The translations under genes were made by a program, and so were the position numbers. Below the pieces are notes generated by a model that saw nothing but the letters and a program-made list of their open reading frames with translations, did no database searches and had not been told where the DNA came from. From Silanimonas sp044377035 (GTDB lineage Bacteria; Pseudomonadota; Gammaproteobacteria; Xanthomonadales; Xanthomonadaceae), in the NCBI RefSeq assembly GCF_044377035.1, contig NZ_JBILJW010000008.1, positions 62,001-126,000 on the forward strand: a DNA stretch of 64,000 nucleotides, in the 5' to 3' direction. Shown here one piece after another: positions 24,629 to 33,217 of the stretch (within the stretch, counting starts at the first letter, position 1; the number at the start of each line of letters is the position of its first letter).

Positions 24629-25702
24629 ATGCGCCAGCGTGCCCTGCCCCTTCGCCTCGCCGCGTGGATCGCGGCCTCCCTCGTCATGGCGGGCTGCTCC
24701 GCCGACCCGGACCGTCGCGCCGAGGCCTCGGCCGCGACCGCGGTGCCGGTCGTGGTCCAGACGCCGCGGCCGGCCTCCGCGTCGCTTCCTGTGCCGGCGA
24801 TCGGCCGCCTCGAGCGCGCCGAGGAATCGACGCTCGGCTTCCTCTCCGGCGGCGTGGTCGATCGCATCGACGTCGATATCGGCGACGTCGTGCGCAAGGG
24901 CCAGGTGCTCGCGACGCAGACCCCGACGACCGTCGATGCCGCGCTCCAGCAGGCGCAGGAGCAGCAGGCGCAGGCCCACCGCGACCGGGAACGCGCCGCC
25001 GAACTGGTGCAGAAGCAACTGCTGCCGCGCCAGGTCCTCGACGACGCCACGACCCGCCTCATCGTGGCCGAGGCCCAGGTGCGCAGCGCGGTGTTCGCCG
25101 CCCGCAACGCGCGGATCGTCGCGCCGGCGGACGGGGTGGTCAGGCAGCGCCTGGCCGAACCCGGCGAGGTCGTCAGCGCCGGTGCGCCCATCCTCGTGGT
25201 GAGCGGCGGCGATGCGGGATGGCGGCTGCGCGCGACGGTCGCGGACCGCGACGGCCTCCGCCTCCGCGTCGGCGATCGGGCGAGCATCCGCATCGACGCG
25301 ATCGGCGGCCTCCCGTGGCCGGCGACCGTGTCGCGGATTGGCGGCGAAGCCGACGCGGCGAGCGGCGGCATCGCCGTGGACCTCGCGCTTTCGGCGCCCA
25401 CCGGCGAGGACGCCGCGGCACTGCGCAGCGGCCTCGTGGCCAGCGCGCGGATCGATGCATCCGCCGACACGGGACTCGCCGTGCCGACCTCGGCCCTCGT
25501 CGCCATCGAGGACGGGCGGGGGCGCGTGTTCGTCGCGAGGGACGGCCGGGCGGTGCCGCTCGACCTCCGACTCGGGGAGGTCGGGTCCGAGCACGTCCGC
25601 GTGCTCGAAGGCCTGGACGCGAACGACGCGGTGGTGGTGGAAGGCGCCGCCTACCTCGCCGAAGGCACCCCGGTTTCGACCCTGAGCGACGGTGCGCCGT
25701 GA
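24629..25702 (+). CDS. RND efflux periplasmic adaptor (membrane fusion lipoprotein)
   Basis: A 357-residue lipoprotein: signal peptide with lipobox LVMAGC (Cys23). The fold is that of HlyD/AcrA adaptors: a lipoyl half (GRLERAEESTLGFLSGGVVDRIDVDIGD region), a coiled-coil hairpin rich in Gln, Ala and Arg (QQAQEQQAQAHRDRERAAE), the second lipoyl half (IVAPADGVVRQRLAEPGEVV), then beta-barrel and membrane-proximal domains. It bridges the inner-membrane RND pump to an outer-membrane channel. The ATG at 24629 lies only 12 bp from the operator and lacks a strong ribosome-binding site. The next gene overlaps by GTGA. Confidence 0.92.
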   Translation: MRQRALPLRLAAWIAASLVMAGCSADPDRRAEASAATAVPVVVQTPRPASASLPVPAIGRLERAEESTLGFLSGGVVDRIDVDIGDVVRKGQVLATQTPTTVDAALQQAQEQQAQAHRDRERAAELVQKQLLPRQVLDDATTRLIVAEAQVRSAVFAARNARIVAPADGVVRQRLAEPGEVVSAGAPILVVSGGDAGWRLRATVADRDGLRLRVGDRASIRIDAIGGLPWPATVSRIGGEADAASGGIAVDLALSAPTGEDAAALRSGLVASARIDASADTGLAVPTSALVAIEDGRGRVFVARDGRAVPLDLRLGEVGSEHVRVLEGLDANDAVVVEGAAYLAEGTPVSTLSDGAP

Positions 25703-28700
25703 GCCCCTGGTCCTTCGCCGTCCAGCGCTGGCAGTTCACCAGCGTCGCCCTGCTCCTGCTCGTGGCCCTGGGCGCCTTCGCCATGGCCTCCATCCCGCGC
25801 CAGGAGGACCCCACCTTCCCGATTCCGCTCACCACGGTGGTGGTCGTGTATCCCGGCGCCGATCCGATGGACGTCGAGCGCCTCGCCATCGACCCGATCG
25901 AAGACGCGCTCGCCGAACTGGAGGACGTCAAGGAGATCCGCTCCACCAGCGAGAGCGGGCTTGGCGTCATCCAGATCGAATTCGAGTGGACGGTGACGCC
26001 GGACGACAAATACGACGAGGTGGTCCGCGAGGTGAACGCACTCCGCGGATCGCTGCCGGCGGGCGTGCGTGACATCACCTTCCGCAAGGCCAACCCCGGC
26101 CTCGTGAACATCCTGCAGGTCGCGCTGGTCGCACCGGCCCTCGACGGTCGGCGCCTCAAGCAGTTGACCGATGATCTCGAGGAATCGCTGGAAAGCGTGC
26201 CCGGCATCCGCCGCGCGGAGTCCTGGGGCTTTCCCGCACCGGAAGTTCGCGCCACGCTCGATCTGCCGCGCATGGCCGCGCTGGGCATCGACGTGGCCAC
26301 GGTCGATGCCGCGGTGGCCGGCGAGGGCGCAAGCATTCCCGGCGGCGCGGTCGACGTCGGCCAGCGCCGCTACAACCTCAAGGGCACCGGCGACTACGCC
26401 AGCGTCGAGGCCATCGCGAACACGGTGGTCGCGACACGCAACGGGCGCCCCGTGCTGCTCCGCGACATCGCCGACGTGCGATGGGCCACCGAGGAACCGA
26501 CCTACCTCGCGCGCTACAACGGCGAGCGCGCGGCCTTCGTCACCGCCAACATGAAGGACGGCTTCAGCATCTTCGACGTCCAGGCCGGGCTCGACCGGCG
26601 GCTGGCCGAGTTTCGCGCCACCCTGCCCCCGGGCGTCCGCCTCGAGGTCGGCTTCGAACAGGCCGACAACGTCGCCCATCGGCTGAGCCGCCTTGGCCTC
26701 GACTTCGGCATCGCGCTCGCACTGGTCTCGATCACCCTGCTCCCCCTCGGGTTCCGCGCCGCCGGCATCGTCATGGTCGCCATCCCGCTGTCGCTGGCCA
26801 TGGGCGTGGCCGCGCTGTGGTTCCTCGGCTTCTCGCTGAACCAGATTTCGATCGCGGGCTTCGTCGTCGCGCTCGGCCTGCTGGTCGACGACGCCATCGT
26901 CGTGGTCGAGAACATCGCGCGGCACCTGCGTGAAGGCGCCGACCGCGTGCGCGCCGCCATCGATGGCACGCGGCAGATCGCGTTGGCCGTCCTCGGCACC
27001 ACGGCGGTACTGATCCTCGCCTTCCTGCCGCTGCTCAACCTGCCCGAAGGGGCCGGCAAGTTCACGCGCGGCCTGCCGCTGGCCGTGGTGATGACCGTGG
27101 CGGCCTCACTGCTGGTGGCATTCACCGTGGTGCCCTTCCTCGCCAGCCGTTTCCTGCCGCGCGAATCGCACGGCGAGGGCAATGCCCTGCTGCGTGGCCT
27201 GAAGTCGGCCATCCACCGCGTGTACGCCCCGGTGCTGGCCAAGGCGCTGGTCGCCCCGAGGCGGGCGCTGCTGCTCTGCACCGCGCTGTTCGTCGCGTCG
27301 CTGGCTCTCGTGCCCTTCCTCGGCTTCTCGCTGTTCCCGGCCGCCGACAAGCCGCAGTTCCTCGTCAAGATCGACGCCGCGGAAGGCGCCTCGCTGGACT
27401 CGACCGATCGCGCCCTGCGCTTCGTCGATGGCGTGCTGGCCGGGACGCCGGGCGTGGTCCACCGCATGGCGAACCTCGGCCGCGGCAACCCGCTGATCTA
27501 CTACAACGAGTTCCCCGAGGAGACGAAGACCACGGTCGGCGAGGTGTTCGTCTCGCTCGATCGCTGGGACGGCGCCCGCTCCGAGGCCCTGCTGGAAGAC
27601 CTGCGCCGGCGTTTCGCGGCGTATCCCGACGCGCGTATCACCGTGGCGCAGTTCCAGAACGGCCCGCCGATCGAGGCCCCGATCGCGGTGCGCGTGGTCG
27701 GCCCCGACCTCGCGACGTTGTCCACGTTGGCCCGCGACGTCGAAACGACGCTGGTCGCCGTTCCGGGCGTGCGCGACGTCGACAATCCGCTGCGCCTGCC
27801 GCGCATCGACCTCGATCTCGGTTTCGACACCCTCGAGGCGGGCCTGCTCGGTGTGCCGAGCCTCGACCTCGACCGCATGACGCGCCTTGCTACGGCCGGC
27901 GTCGAAAGCGCGCGGTTCCGGGATGAACGCGGCGACGACTATGCCGTGCAGCTGCGACTGCCGACCGGCGCCCATCCGACGCCCGAGGTGCTGGACGACC
28001 TGTACTTCACCAGCCGCAGCAGCGGCGCGGCGATCCCCTTCCGGCAGCTGGCCGAACCCCGGCTCGTGAGTGGCCCGAGCGAGATCCAGCGCCTCGACCG
28101 CGAGCGAATGGTCACGGTCACGGCGAATGTGCGGCAGGGTTTCGTGTCGGGCGATGTCTCGGCGGCCGTGTACCGGGCGCTGGACGCGAAGGACTGGCCC
28201 GCGGGCTACCGCATCGAGGCCGGCGGCGAGGCAGAGGCAGCCGCCAGCAGCCTCGGTGGGCTCGGCACCGCGGTGATCATTGCCACCTTCGGCATCCTCG
28301 CCGTGCTCGTGCTCGAGTTCGGCAGCTTCCGCAGCACGCTGATCGTCCTCGGCGTCGTGCCCTTCGGCATCCTCGGCGCCCTGGTCGCCCTGTTCCTCGC
28401 CGGCTACCCGCTGAGCTACATGGCGATCATCGGCTTCGTCGCCCTCGTCGGCATCGAGACCAAGAACAGCATCCTGCTGGTGGACTTCACCAACGAACTG
28501 CGCCGCGGCGGCATGGCGCTTGATGCTGCGATCGCCAAGGCCGGCGAACAGCGCTTCCTGCCGGTGGTACTCACCTCGGTCACGGCCATCGGCGGCCTGC
28601 TCCCCTTGGCCGTGAGCGGATCGGCACTCTACGCCCCCCTCGCCATCGTTCTGATCGGCGGCCTGGTGAGCTCGACGCTGCTTTCGCGGGTGGTCACGCC

Positions 28701-28809
28701 CCTGATGTACAAGCTGCTGCCGCCAGCCATCGACGTCGACGTGCCACCGATCCTTTCGTCCCCACCGACGGCAGGCGTCGCCTCGGGGCGGTCGAATCCG
28801 ACGGGCTGA
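25699..28809 (+). CDS. RND efflux pump, inner-membrane permease
   Basis: A 1036-residue resistance-nodulation-division transporter driven by protons. One TM helix at the N-terminus (FTSVALLLLVALGAFAMASI), a large periplasmic porter loop beginning PRQEDPTFPIP, a six-helix bundle with the proton-relay Asp pair in LLVDDAIVVVENIARHL (about 393-409), then the second repeat with its own loop and GIETKNSILLVDF near the C-terminus. The GTG at 25699 overlaps the adaptor stop (GTGA). A much longer open frame upstream is antisense to tetR and not real. No outer-membrane factor is encoded here, so a TolC-type partner must be elsewhere. Cargo unknown. Confidence 0.94.
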   Translation: MSPWSFAVQRWQFTSVALLLLVALGAFAMASIPRQEDPTFPIPLTTVVVVYPGADPMDVERLAIDPIEDALAELEDVKEIRSTSESGLGVIQIEFEWTVTPDDKYDEVVREVNALRGSLPAGVRDITFRKANPGLVNILQVALVAPALDGRRLKQLTDDLEESLESVPGIRRAESWGFPAPEVRATLDLPRMAALGIDVATVDAAVAGEGASIPGGAVDVGQRRYNLKGTGDYASVEAIANTVVATRNGRPVLLRDIADVRWATEEPTYLARYNGERAAFVTANMKDGFSIFDVQAGLDRRLAEFRATLPPGVRLEVGFEQADNVAHRLSRLGLDFGIALALVSITLLPLGFRAAGIVMVAIPLSLAMGVAALWFLGFSLNQISIAGFVVALGLLVDDAIVVVENIARHLREGADRVRAAIDGTRQIALAVLGTTAVLILAFLPLLNLPEGAGKFTRGLPLAVVMTVAASLLVAFTVVPFLASRFLPRESHGEGNALLRGLKSAIHRVYAPVLAKALVAPRRALLLCTALFVASLALVPFLGFSLFPAADKPQFLVKIDAAEGASLDSTDRALRFVDGVLAGTPGVVHRMANLGRGNPLIYYNEFPEETKTTVGEVFVSLDRWDGARSEALLEDLRRRFAAYPDARITVAQFQNGPPIEAPIAVRVVGPDLATLSTLARDVETTLVAVPGVRDVDNPLRLPRIDLDLGFDTLEAGLLGVPSLDLDRMTRLATAGVESARFRDERGDDYAVQLRLPTGAHPTPEVLDDLYFTSRSSGAAIPFRQLAEPRLVSGPSEIQRLDRERMVTVTANVRQGFVSGDVSAAVYRALDAKDWPAGYRIEAGGEAEAAASSLGGLGTAVIIATFGILAVLVLEFGSFRSTLIVLGVVPFGILGALVALFLAGYPLSYMAIIGFVALVGIETKNSILLVDFTNELRRGGMALDAAIAKAGEQRFLPVVLTSVTAIGGLLPLAVSGSALYAPLAIVLIGGLVSSTLLSRVVTPLMYKLLPPAIDVDVPPILSSPPTAGVASGRSNPTG

Positions 28810-28817
28810 CGGAAGGC

Positions 28818-28840
28818 GTGCCCCGGCCGGCCGGGGACAC
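28818..28840. terminator. GC palindrome between convergent genes
   Basis: GTG-CCCCGGCC-GGCCGGGG-(A)-CAC starts 9 bp after the RND stop. It is a near-perfect hairpin between convergent genes but lacks a U-tract, so intrinsic termination is uncertain. Confidence 0.4.
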
Positions 28841-28870
28841 CCAATCGCGGACGCCCGATCCGCCGGGTCG

Positions 28871-29725
28871 TCAGCGCCAGACGTGGGCGTGCCCGCGGAC
28901 GAAGTCGGCGAACCCCCGGGGCGGACGTCCGGTCAGGGTCTGCACGCCGTCGGCGAGGCCCGCGCCCCAGCCGTTGCGCACGATCGCGTTCAGGCTGGTC
29001 AGCCAGTCGACGACGGCGGGCGGCATGCCGGACGCCGCCATCGCATCGCGGGCGGTGTCCAGAGGCACGTCGACGTACTGCACGGGACGACCGAGTTCCT
29101 GCGAGATGAGCGCCATCTGCTCCGCCTCCGTCAGCGCCTCGGGGCCGGTCAGGTCGTAGGTGCGTCCTTCGTGCGGGGCCGGGTCGGCCAACACCACGGC
29201 CGCAGCCGCCGCGATGTCGCGGACATCGACCACCGCCATCGCGCCTTCGCCGTGCGCGGCGTAGAGCGTGCCGGCGCGGATCGCCCCAGCGTTGAAGTTC
29301 ACGTGGTTCTGCATGAAGAAGGTCGGCCGGAGGATCGTCCACGGCAGCCCGCTCTGCATGACGAGACGGTCGATCTCGCCCTGCACGCGGGCGATCGCCA
29401 TCGGACTGTCCGGGTCGGCGCCCGCGCCCGAGGAACGCACCACGTGGCGGATGCCCGCGTCACGGGCGGCCTGCAGCGCGTTCGCGGCCCACGCGAGCAT
29501 GTCGGGGGCCAAGGGCAGCAGCAGGAACAGGGTGTCGAAACCACGCATCGCCTCGGCGAGCGTGTCCGGCCGGGCGAAGTCGCCGACCACGACGGGCACG
29601 GGCGAGGCCTCGCTGGAGGGCTTCGAACGGAGCGCCGTGACGTCGGCGCCCTGGCGGAGGAGTTCGGCCACGAGGGCCGAGCCGATAGTGCCGGATGCGC
29701 CGGCGACGAGGATGCGATGGCTCAT
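28871..29725 (-). CDS. NmrA-type NAD(P)-binding oxidoreductase
   Basis: A 284-residue atypical SDR. ILVAGASGTIGSALVAELL is the GxxGxxG Rossmann motif; VVRSSGAGADPDSPMA and LRPTFFMQNH match NmrA/quinone-oxidoreductase-like proteins (QorB, azoreductase-like). The catalytic Tyr/Lys of classical SDRs is absent, as is usual for this group. It may reduce quinones or azo compounds, or act as an NADP sensor. It is divergent from a LysR gene with a palindromic operator between them, an arrangement typical of a LysR-controlled oxidoreductase. Confidence 0.85.
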   Translation of the reverse strand: MSHRILVAGASGTIGSALVAELLRQGADVTALRSKPSSEASPVPVVVGDFARPDTLAEAMRGFDTLFLLLPLAPDMLAWAANALQAARDAGIRHVVRSSGAGADPDSPMAIARVQGEIDRLVMQSGLPWTILRPTFFMQNHVNFNAGAIRAGTLYAAHGEGAMAVVDVRDIAAAAAVVLADPAPHEGRTYDLTGPEALTEAEQMALISQELGRPVQYVDVPLDTARDAMAASGMPPAVVDWLTSLNAIVRNGWGAGLADGVQTLTGRPPRGFADFVRGHAHVWR

Positions 29726-29800
29726 GACGATGTCCTTGCGGGTGTTGGGGTGGCAGGCATCCTGATCCGCTCGGGGAAAGACAGAAAGCCATAGAATGGA

Positions 29801-29821
29801 AATTCATCTTCAACCTGAATT
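29801..29821. promoter_or_regulatory. Palindromic LysR-type operator in the divergent spacer
   Basis: AATTCA (29801-29806), 9 bp, TGAATT (29816-29821): a perfect 6-bp inverted repeat containing the T-N11-A signature. It lies 5 bp before the lysR ATG and about 75 bp before the oxidoreductase start, so the regulator could repress itself and activate its neighbour. Confidence 0.65.
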
Positions 29822-29826
29822 TGAAA

Positions 29827-30780
29827 ATGAGCGCCCCCAAGCTCCAGCGTCTGGTTGCCTTCGTCGAGTCCGCGGCGAACGGCGGGTTCAGTGCGGCCGC
29901 ACGCCGCCTCGACCTCACGCCCGCGGCCGTCAGCAAGAGCGTGCAGCGGCTCGAGGACGAGCTTGGCCTGCGCCTGTTCAAGCGTTCGACGCGCCAGTTG
30001 CGCCTGACTCCGGAAGGCGAACGCTTCCTCGCGCAGGTCGCCCCCGGCCTTCGACAGCTCGACGAGGCGGTGGCCGAGATGGCGCAGGACGCCAGCCTGC
30101 CGCGGGGCCGTGTGCGCATCTCCGCGCCGCCGGGGTTCGGGCGCCGCTATGTGCTGCCCTGCCTGCCGTCCCTCGCCGCGCAACACCCGCAACTGGACAT
30201 CGAACTGAGCCTCGAGAACCGCAAGGTCGACCTGATCGGCGAGGGCTTCGACATCGGCGTGCGCGGCGGAACCCTCGAAGATTCAGGACTTGTCGCACGC
30301 CGTGTCGCACGCTTGCCCCTCGTGCTGGTGGCGTCGTCCACCTACCTCCGCCGGCACGGCGCTCCGCCTTCCGCCGACGCCCTTTCCAGCCATCAGTGCA
30401 TCGGCATACACCTCGATGGCGGCGCCGAGATTCCGTGGCGGTTCCGCCGCGGCGACCGCAGCCACGATCTCCGCCCTCGGGGTGTGCGCCTGTGGCTCTC
30501 CGACCCCGAGGCTGCGCTCGACCTCGCGCTGGCCCACGGCGGCATCGCCCAGGTGGGTCTGCACCACGCGATGCCCGGCCTGCGCAGCGGGCGGCTGAAA
30601 GCCTTGCTCCTCAACGAGCATGACCCCGGCGACCGCGAGATCGCCGTGCACTACGCCCACCGGCAATACCTCGCCCCGCGCGTCCGGGTGGTCGTCGATG
30701 CGCTCGTGGACGCCCTCGCCGGCCACGACGATCTGCAGGTCGCACCCGGCCAACTCCCTGGTGCCTGGGTCGCGGGTTGA
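29827..30780 (+). CDS. LysR-family transcriptional regulator
   Basis: A 317-residue regulator with an N-terminal winged helix-turn-helix (ALVxF-like LQRLVAFVESAANGGFSAAARRL, then TPAAVSKSVQRLEDELGLRLF, about residues 4-53) and a two-lobe effector domain starting LPRGRVRISAPPGFGRR. FDIGVRGGTLEDSGLVARRV is typical of the CrgA/YhaJ-like subgroup often linked to redox genes. The ATG at 29827 is preferred over a TTG two codons upstream that lies inside the operator. Divergent from the NmrA-type gene, its probable target. Confidence 0.92.
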   Translation: MSAPKLQRLVAFVESAANGGFSAAARRLDLTPAAVSKSVQRLEDELGLRLFKRSTRQLRLTPEGERFLAQVAPGLRQLDEAVAEMAQDASLPRGRVRISAPPGFGRRYVLPCLPSLAAQHPQLDIELSLENRKVDLIGEGFDIGVRGGTLEDSGLVARRVARLPLVLVASSTYLRRHGAPPSADALSSHQCIGIHLDGGAEIPWRFRRGDRSHDLRPRGVRLWLSDPEAALDLALAHGGIAQVGLHHAMPGLRSGRLKALLLNEHDPGDREIAVHYAHRQYLAPRVRVVVDALVDALAGHDDLQVAPGQLPGAWVAG

Positions 30781-30857
30781 GCGCCGGTCGGGACAACCTG
30801 CTCATGCGCTGCGCCGTGACGGCGAGCGCGTGAACCCGCGAGGCTTGGTAGCGGCGG

Positions 30858-30884
30858 TCAAGTTTCTGCCGCGTCGGCCGATTC
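30858..30884 (+). promoter_or_regulatory. Sigma28 (FliA) flagellar promoter
   Basis: TCAAGTTT (30858-30865), exactly 11 bp, GCCGATTC (30877-30884). The sigma28 consensus is TAAAGTTT-N11-GCCGATAA, so 13 of 16 positions match at the exact spacing. It lies 30 bp before the YjfB-like start and places that gene in the late flagellar regulon. Confidence 0.8.
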
Positions 30885-30914
30885 ACACTTCGATCCGAGA
30901 GGAACCATGACGAC

Positions 30915-31112
30915 ATGGACCCGATTTCCGCTGCCATCGTCCGCAGCGCGACGGTGCTCTCACAGGCGCAACTCAACCAGCAGGTGAGCTACGCCGTGCT
31001 TCGGAAGGCGATGGATGCCGAAGCCAGCACCGCCGCGATGCTGTTACAGGCCATTCCGCAACCGCCCCCGATGAACGGCACGAGCGGCGGCCTGGTGGAC
31101 ACCTACGCCTGA
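30915..31112 (+). CDS. YjfB-like putative motility protein
   Basis: A 65-residue protein resembling the YjfB motility family: MDPISAAIVRSATVLSQAQL, a central helix VLRKAMDAEASTAAMLLQAIPQ with the family pattern VLKKAxDxxAxxAxxLLxxxP, then a short flexible tail. Family members are small, found in flagellated bacteria, and lack a known mechanism. A FliA promoter directly upstream supports a motility role. A GAGAGGAACC site lies about 12 nt upstream of the chosen ATG; an out-of-frame ATG at 30907 sits closer to it. The end overlaps the convergent flavoprotein gene by 10 bp. Confidence 0.8.
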   Translation: MDPISAAIVRSATVLSQAQLNQQVSYAVLRKAMDAEASTAAMLLQAIPQPPPMNGTSGGLVDTYA

Positions 31113-33211
31113 TCGTGGTGGAAATGCCGGCGGAAGGCCACCTCGCTTTCGCGTGGCGCGCCAAGTTCCTGCGCGTGCCGGTGGCCGGCGTAGACGGCGT
31201 GAACGATCATGCCCGGGGCCTGGGCGTCGCCGATGCAATCGACCGTCACGATGCCTGCATCGCGCCATTCGGACTCGCGCTCGCGCAGCGCCAGGTACAG
31301 GGCATCCTCGGGTGACCGGGCGGTGACAAGCAGCACCGCGCCGCAGGCGAGGTGCTCCTGACGACCTGTCCAGACGTCTTCCAGGGTAACGCGGCCGGAC
31401 TCGGCGGCGACGAGGTTGACCGACACCCGGGTTGCCACATCGAGGGCTGCCAGTCGCTTTCGTACGTGGCGGTACTCGAGGGTGTGACCACCCCAGGCGC
31501 CAACCACATCGTCAGGCGTGGCCAGAACGACAGGGTTGCCGCGTGCACGCAGGGCCTCCGCGGCCACGCCGGCGTAGTAACCGTAGTCGTCATCGAAGAC
31601 CAGCACGCGACCCTCGGGCCAGCGGCCATCCATGAGGTCATCCAGCGTAAACACCGGCGGATGTGCCGACACCGCAAGCTTCGCCGCGACAGGATCGGCC
31701 ACGCTGATCGCGCCGCCCAGTGCGGCGATGCCCAGGCCATTGCTGCGGCCGTAACCGTCGCGCCGCCAATGGCAGCCGGTGGCGATCACCACATGCTCGG
31801 CGCCGAAATCCAACACGTCCTGCGCGGTCATCGGCGAATCAAGGTAGGTGGCCACGTTCGGCATCTTGCGGATCTGCCCCAACCGCCAGTCGCGCACGCG
31901 GGACCATTCCGCCAGCCCCGGCAGTCGCGCTTCGCGAGTCACCCGCCCACCGAGCTCTCGGCGTGCTTCAGCGAGGCTCACGTCGTAACCGCGCTGGCCG
32001 AGCGCCCTCGCCGCTTCGAGGCCCGCCGGACCGCCGCCGACGACGAGTACCCTCGCCTCGCGGTGCTTCGGCGCGATGCGCTCCGGGTGCCAGCCCTTGC
32101 GCCATTCCTCGCCCATGCTGGGGTTCTGCGTGCAGCGGATCGGCGAGATGGTGTTGTCGCCGGACACGCACACGTTGCAGCCGATGCATTCGCGGAGGTC
32201 GTCGAGGCGGCCTTCCTCGATCTTCTTCGGCAGGAAGGGATCGGCGATCGAAGGCCGCGCGGCGCCGATGAAATCGACGATGCCGCGCCGGATCTGCGAG
32301 ACCATCGTGTCCGGCGAGGTGAAGCGCCCGACCCCGACCACCGGCTTGCTGGTCGTGCGCTTCACGAAGTCGACGAAGGGTTCCTGGGCGCCCTCCCCCG
32401 CAAACCGCGAGGGCACGGAATCGTTGTACCAGGCCGCCACGTTGACGTCCCAGAGGTCGGGCAGCTCGGCCAGCATGGCGACGATGTCGCGCGCTTCGGC
32501 GAGTTCGACGCCTTCCGGCCCGAGCATTTCCTCGGTGGCGAAGCGCAGCGCCACGCCGCAGCGGTGGCCGACTGCCTCGCGGGTGTCTTCGAGCAGTTCG
32601 CGCAGCAGGCGCACGCGGTTCTCCAGCGAGCCGCCGTATTCATCGGTGCGATGGTTGCGGCGGCGCTGCAGGAAATGCATGGCCAGCGAAAGGTCGTGCG
32701 CGGCGTAGACGTACACCACGTCCATGCCGGCGCGCATCGCCCGAACCGCGGCCTCGCGGTGCCAGCGCCGGTAGTCGCGGATGTCGGCCTTGTCCATGGC
32801 CCGCGCCTGCGTGGGGTAGCCGTACTTCGAGGGCTGGTGCGAGGGCGCGATCAGCACTTCGCGCGAGAACAGGTTCGAGGCCGTGGGGCCGTTGTGCGTC
32901 AGCTCGATCGCGGCCAGCGCGCCGTGCGCATGCACCTTGTCCGCCATCAGGGCCAGTGCGGGGATGTCGCGATCGTCCCACAGTCGTGCTTCGACGAAGG
33001 GCGTGAGGTCGCCGCTGGGGTGGATCTCGCATTCCTCCGTGCTGATCACCGCCCAGCCGCCTTCGGCCTTCACCTCGCGCATGGCCGCATGCGCCAATGG
33101 CATGGCGTGGCCCATGCCGTTGCAGTGCGGCACCTGGAAGAAGCGGTTTTTCGCCACCACGGGGCCGATGGCCATCGGGGTGAACAGCACGTCGTAGCGC
33201 GGGTCGCGCAT
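31103..33211 (-). CDS. Trimethylamine-dehydrogenase-like FMN/[4Fe-4S]/FAD oxidoreductase
   Basis: A 702-residue member of the TMADH/2,4-dienoyl-CoA reductase family. The N-terminal TIM barrel (old-yellow-enzyme type, ~1-330) binds FMN; CIGCNVC followed 12 residues later by Cys (about 340-360) binds [4Fe-4S]; VLVVGGGPAGLEAARALG (about 390) starts the C-terminal dinucleotide domains. Relatives demethylate trimethylamine, dimethylglycine (DgcA) or N-methylproline (StcD), or reduce enoyl-CoA. A Rieske oxygenase gene lies 6 bp upstream, and that pairing is known from glycine-betaine (Gbc/Dgc) and stachydrine (Stc) catabolism. N-demethylation is therefore my inference. The stop overlaps the motility gene. 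Confidence 0.88.
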   Translation of the reverse strand: MRDPRYDVLFTPMAIGPVVAKNRFFQVPHCNGMGHAMPLAHAAMREVKAEGGWAVISTEECEIHPSGDLTPFVEARLWDDRDIPALALMADKVHAHGALAAIELTHNGPTASNLFSREVLIAPSHQPSKYGYPTQARAMDKADIRDYRRWHREAAVRAMRAGMDVVYVYAAHDLSLAMHFLQRRRNHRTDEYGGSLENRVRLLRELLEDTREAVGHRCGVALRFATEEMLGPEGVELAEARDIVAMLAELPDLWDVNVAAWYNDSVPSRFAGEGAQEPFVDFVKRTTSKPVVGVGRFTSPDTMVSQIRRGIVDFIGAARPSIADPFLPKKIEEGRLDDLRECIGCNVCVSGDNTISPIRCTQNPSMGEEWRKGWHPERIAPKHREARVLVVGGGPAGLEAARALGQRGYDVSLAEARRELGGRVTREARLPGLAEWSRVRDWRLGQIRKMPNVATYLDSPMTAQDVLDFGAEHVVIATGCHWRRDGYGRSNGLGIAALGGAISVADPVAAKLAVSAHPPVFTLDDLMDGRWPEGRVLVFDDDYGYYAGVAAEALRARGNPVVLATPDDVVGAWGGHTLEYRHVRKRLAALDVATRVSVNLVAAESGRVTLEDVWTGRQEHLACGAVLLVTARSPEDALYLALRERESEWRDAGIVTVDCIGDAQAPGMIVHAVYAGHRHAQELGAPRESEVAFRRHFHHDQA

Positions 33212-33217
33212 CCGGGC

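Noticed and set aside
23959..25698. In-frame 580-codon extension of the RND permease
   Set aside because: It lies antisense to tetR and across the adaptor gene. The GTG at 25699 with a GTGA overlap gives the normal RND length and N-terminal TM helix.
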